A stretch of DNA of 64,000 bases from contig NZ_CP043473.1 in the NCBI RefSeq assembly GCF_008275125.1, forward strand, positions 3,596,001 through 3,660,000, given 5' to 3'. The notes under the pieces were generated by a model. It was given only the letters and a program-made list of their open reading frames with translations. It had not been told where the DNA came from and ran no database searches. Shown piece by piece: positions 62,879 to 64,000 of the stretch. The stretch comes from Chromobacterium paludis. Lineage in GTDB: Bacteria; Pseudomonadota; Gammaproteobacteria; Burkholderiales; Chromobacteriaceae. The position numbers and the translations under genes are program-made. The stretch's first letter is position 1. Each line of letters starts with the position of its first letter.

Positions 62879-63616
62879 TTAAGTAATAGTACGTACCACG
62901 CTGGAACCGGCCAGCGCGCGCTTGAGCGCGGGGATCTGGCGCCGGCTGACGGCCAGCGGCGCGTCTATGTCGCGCAGGTGGATCTGCCATTGCTCGTCGC
63001 CGGCCAGGGTCAGTTCCTGCACGGCCTCGCGCATCACCAGGCAGTTGCGGTGGATGCGCAACACGGCTTCGCCCAGCTGCTCTTCCAGGGCAACCAACGG
63101 TTCGTCCAGCAGGTATTCGCCGTCGCGGGTGACCAGGGTGACATATTTCAGCTCCGCCTTCAGGTAGCGCGCCTCGCTGAGCGGCACATGCAGCAGCCGT
63201 CCTCGCTGGCGCACCACGAAGCAAGGCGCCTCCAGGCGGGCGCCGACGCGGGCCAGCGCCCGCCTGAGCGCCTCGGCCAGCCGTTCGCGCCGCACCGGTT
63301 TGAGCAGATAGTCCGCGGCGTTCAGCTCGAAAGCCTCCACCGCGTATTCATCATGGGCGGTGCTGAAGATCAGCTGCGGCGCCTGCGGCAGCTGGCGCAG
63401 CTGGCGGGCCAGCGCCATGCCGTCCTGCCCGGGCATGCAGATGTCGAGCAAGGCCACGTCGGCGGGATGGCGCGTCAGCCAGTCCAGCGCCGCCTGGCCA
63501 TCGCCCTGGCAGTGCACTTGCAACACGCCTAGGTCCGTCAGCTGTTGGCGCAGCCTCTCCCGCGCCAGCAGTTCGTCGTCCACCACCAGCACGCGTAGCC
63601 GGCTCAAATCACCCAT
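62879..63616 (-). CDS. LytTR-family response regulator (AlgR-like)
   Basis: The 245-residue protein has a receiver domain (LRVLVVDDELLARERLRQQL, phosphoacceptor Asp in ADVALLDICMPGQDG) and a C-terminal LytTR DNA-binding domain (VPLSEARYLKAELKYVTLVT and AVLRIHRNCLVMREAVQEL). This is the AlgR/LytR type found in betaproteobacteria next to a FimS/AlgZ-type kinase; no kinase gene is seen here. It overlaps the upstream gene by 13 bases, so both belong to one operon. Confidence 0.9.
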   Translation of the reverse strand: MGDLSRLRVLVVDDELLARERLRQQLTDLGVLQVHCQGDGQAALDWLTRHPADVALLDICMPGQDGMALARQLRQLPQAPQLIFSTAHDEYAVEAFELNAADYLLKPVRRERLAEALRRALARVGARLEAPCFVVRQRGRLLHVPLSEARYLKAELKYVTLVTRDGEYLLDEPLVALEEQLGEAVLRIHRNCLVMREAVQELTLAGDEQWQIHLRDIDAPLAVSRRQIPALKRALAGSSVVRTIT

Positions 63617-64000
63617 TGCGGTTTGTCCATCTTGTTGACCAGCAGCCGCCAGGACTGCAGGATCTTCTGGAACTTGTTGTTGGTCGGGGCCAGCTCGCGC
63701 GCTTTGCCCAATAGCTCGTAGGCGCGCCGCATATGGCTTTCGTGCCAGCCGTTCTGGCTGACGTAGGCCAGCACGGAGCTGACTAGGTTCAGCATGATCT
63801 GCACGTTCTGCGGCATTTCCTCCAGCGCCTTGATGAAGCGCTCGATCGCCGCCTCGAATTCGCCCGATTGCGCCAGGTGCACCGCCTGGTTGTTCAGTTC
63901 GGCCACGGATTTGACGTTGTTGGCAATCAGCTGGTGGCCCTGCGCGCCCAGGCCGATTTCCTCGAACATGTCGCCGAAGCGGGCCAGCATGTCCTCGTCG
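63604..64000 (-). CDS. Partial gene: C-terminal TPR-like region, possibly of a response regulator
   Basis: The frame enters from the right edge and ends at 63604. The visible 132 residues contain ELNNQAVHLAQSGEFEAAIE and ERFIKALEEMPQNVQIMLNL, a tetratricopeptide-like pattern, then YELLGKARELAPTNNKFQKI. Such tails occur in response regulators with TPR C-termini, but the N-terminal part is outside the window. The four-base context DED before the first Met shows that the gene starts beyond the edge. It overlaps the LytTR gene by 13 bases. Confidence 0.65.
   Translation of the reverse strand, partial: DEDMLARFGDMFEEIGLGAQGHQLIANNVKSVAELNNQAVHLAQSGEFEAAIERFIKALEEMPQNVQIMLNLVSSVLAYVSQNGWHESHMRRAYELLGKARELAPTNNKFQKILQSWRLLVNKMDKPQWVI

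Overview
The window is a GC-rich (roughly 65%), gene-dense stretch of a Gram-negative chromosome. Gene content, a paired ohrR/ohr locus, linked waaC-waaA, many chemotaxis and c-di-GMP genes and a chitooligosaccharide uptake cluster best fit a betaproteobacterium of the order Neisseriales, most likely Chromobacterium or a close relative. This placement is inference from gene content and protein style; no database search was possible. No rRNA, tRNA, CRISPR array, prophage or intact insertion sequence was seen.

Layout. 0-6 kb: a VF530-type protein, a large PhaC-like DUF3141 hydrolase, a Spy-like/lipoprotein envelope operon, a YdcZ-type permease, an NTF2-like protein and a YkgJ protein. 6-14 kb: leftward small-enzyme genes (P-loop kinase, DinB, ABM, an interrupted Nudix gene, phosphodiesterase, thioesterase, GNAT, UGT-type glycosyltransferase) and the U32 peptidase RlhA. 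14-25 kb: two chemoreceptors flank a six-gene cluster (ChiP-type porin, binding protein, two permeases, GH3 hexosaminidase, ATPase) that should import and cleave GlcNAc oligosaccharides. 25-27 kb: REP/REPIN-type repeats and a 4 x 128 bp tandem array. 26.5-33 kb: glycerol genes glpK-glpF-glpD facing pyruvate kinase. 33-40 kb: mixed enzymes, a YcaQ-type DNA glycosylase and two diguanylate cyclases, one globin-coupled. 40-48 kb: thiC with a TPP riboswitch, pcm-rhodanese, ung, a CorC-like protein, an AAC(6')-like acetyltransferase and an S66 peptidase. 48-54 kb: an AT-rich non-coding block, then waaC-waaA, a chorismate-lyase-like secreted protein, a CBS protein and an Ada-like gene. 54-64 kb: ompR-envZ, secreted small proteins, quinone oxidoreductase, YqiA-type esterase, ohrR/ohr, a third diguanylate cyclase and a LytTR regulator.

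The genes link glycerol and chitin-sugar uptake to lower glycolysis (pyk), with signalling and organic peroxide defence around them. The most striking non-coding signals are three parS-like 16-mers hidden in coding genes, an excess of the DnaA-box nonamer TTATCCACA (12 perfect copies found by eye, in clusters), and REPIN-type repeats whose GTAG ends supply the stop codons of neighbouring genes. parS plus DnaA boxes suggest an origin-proximal chromosomal region.
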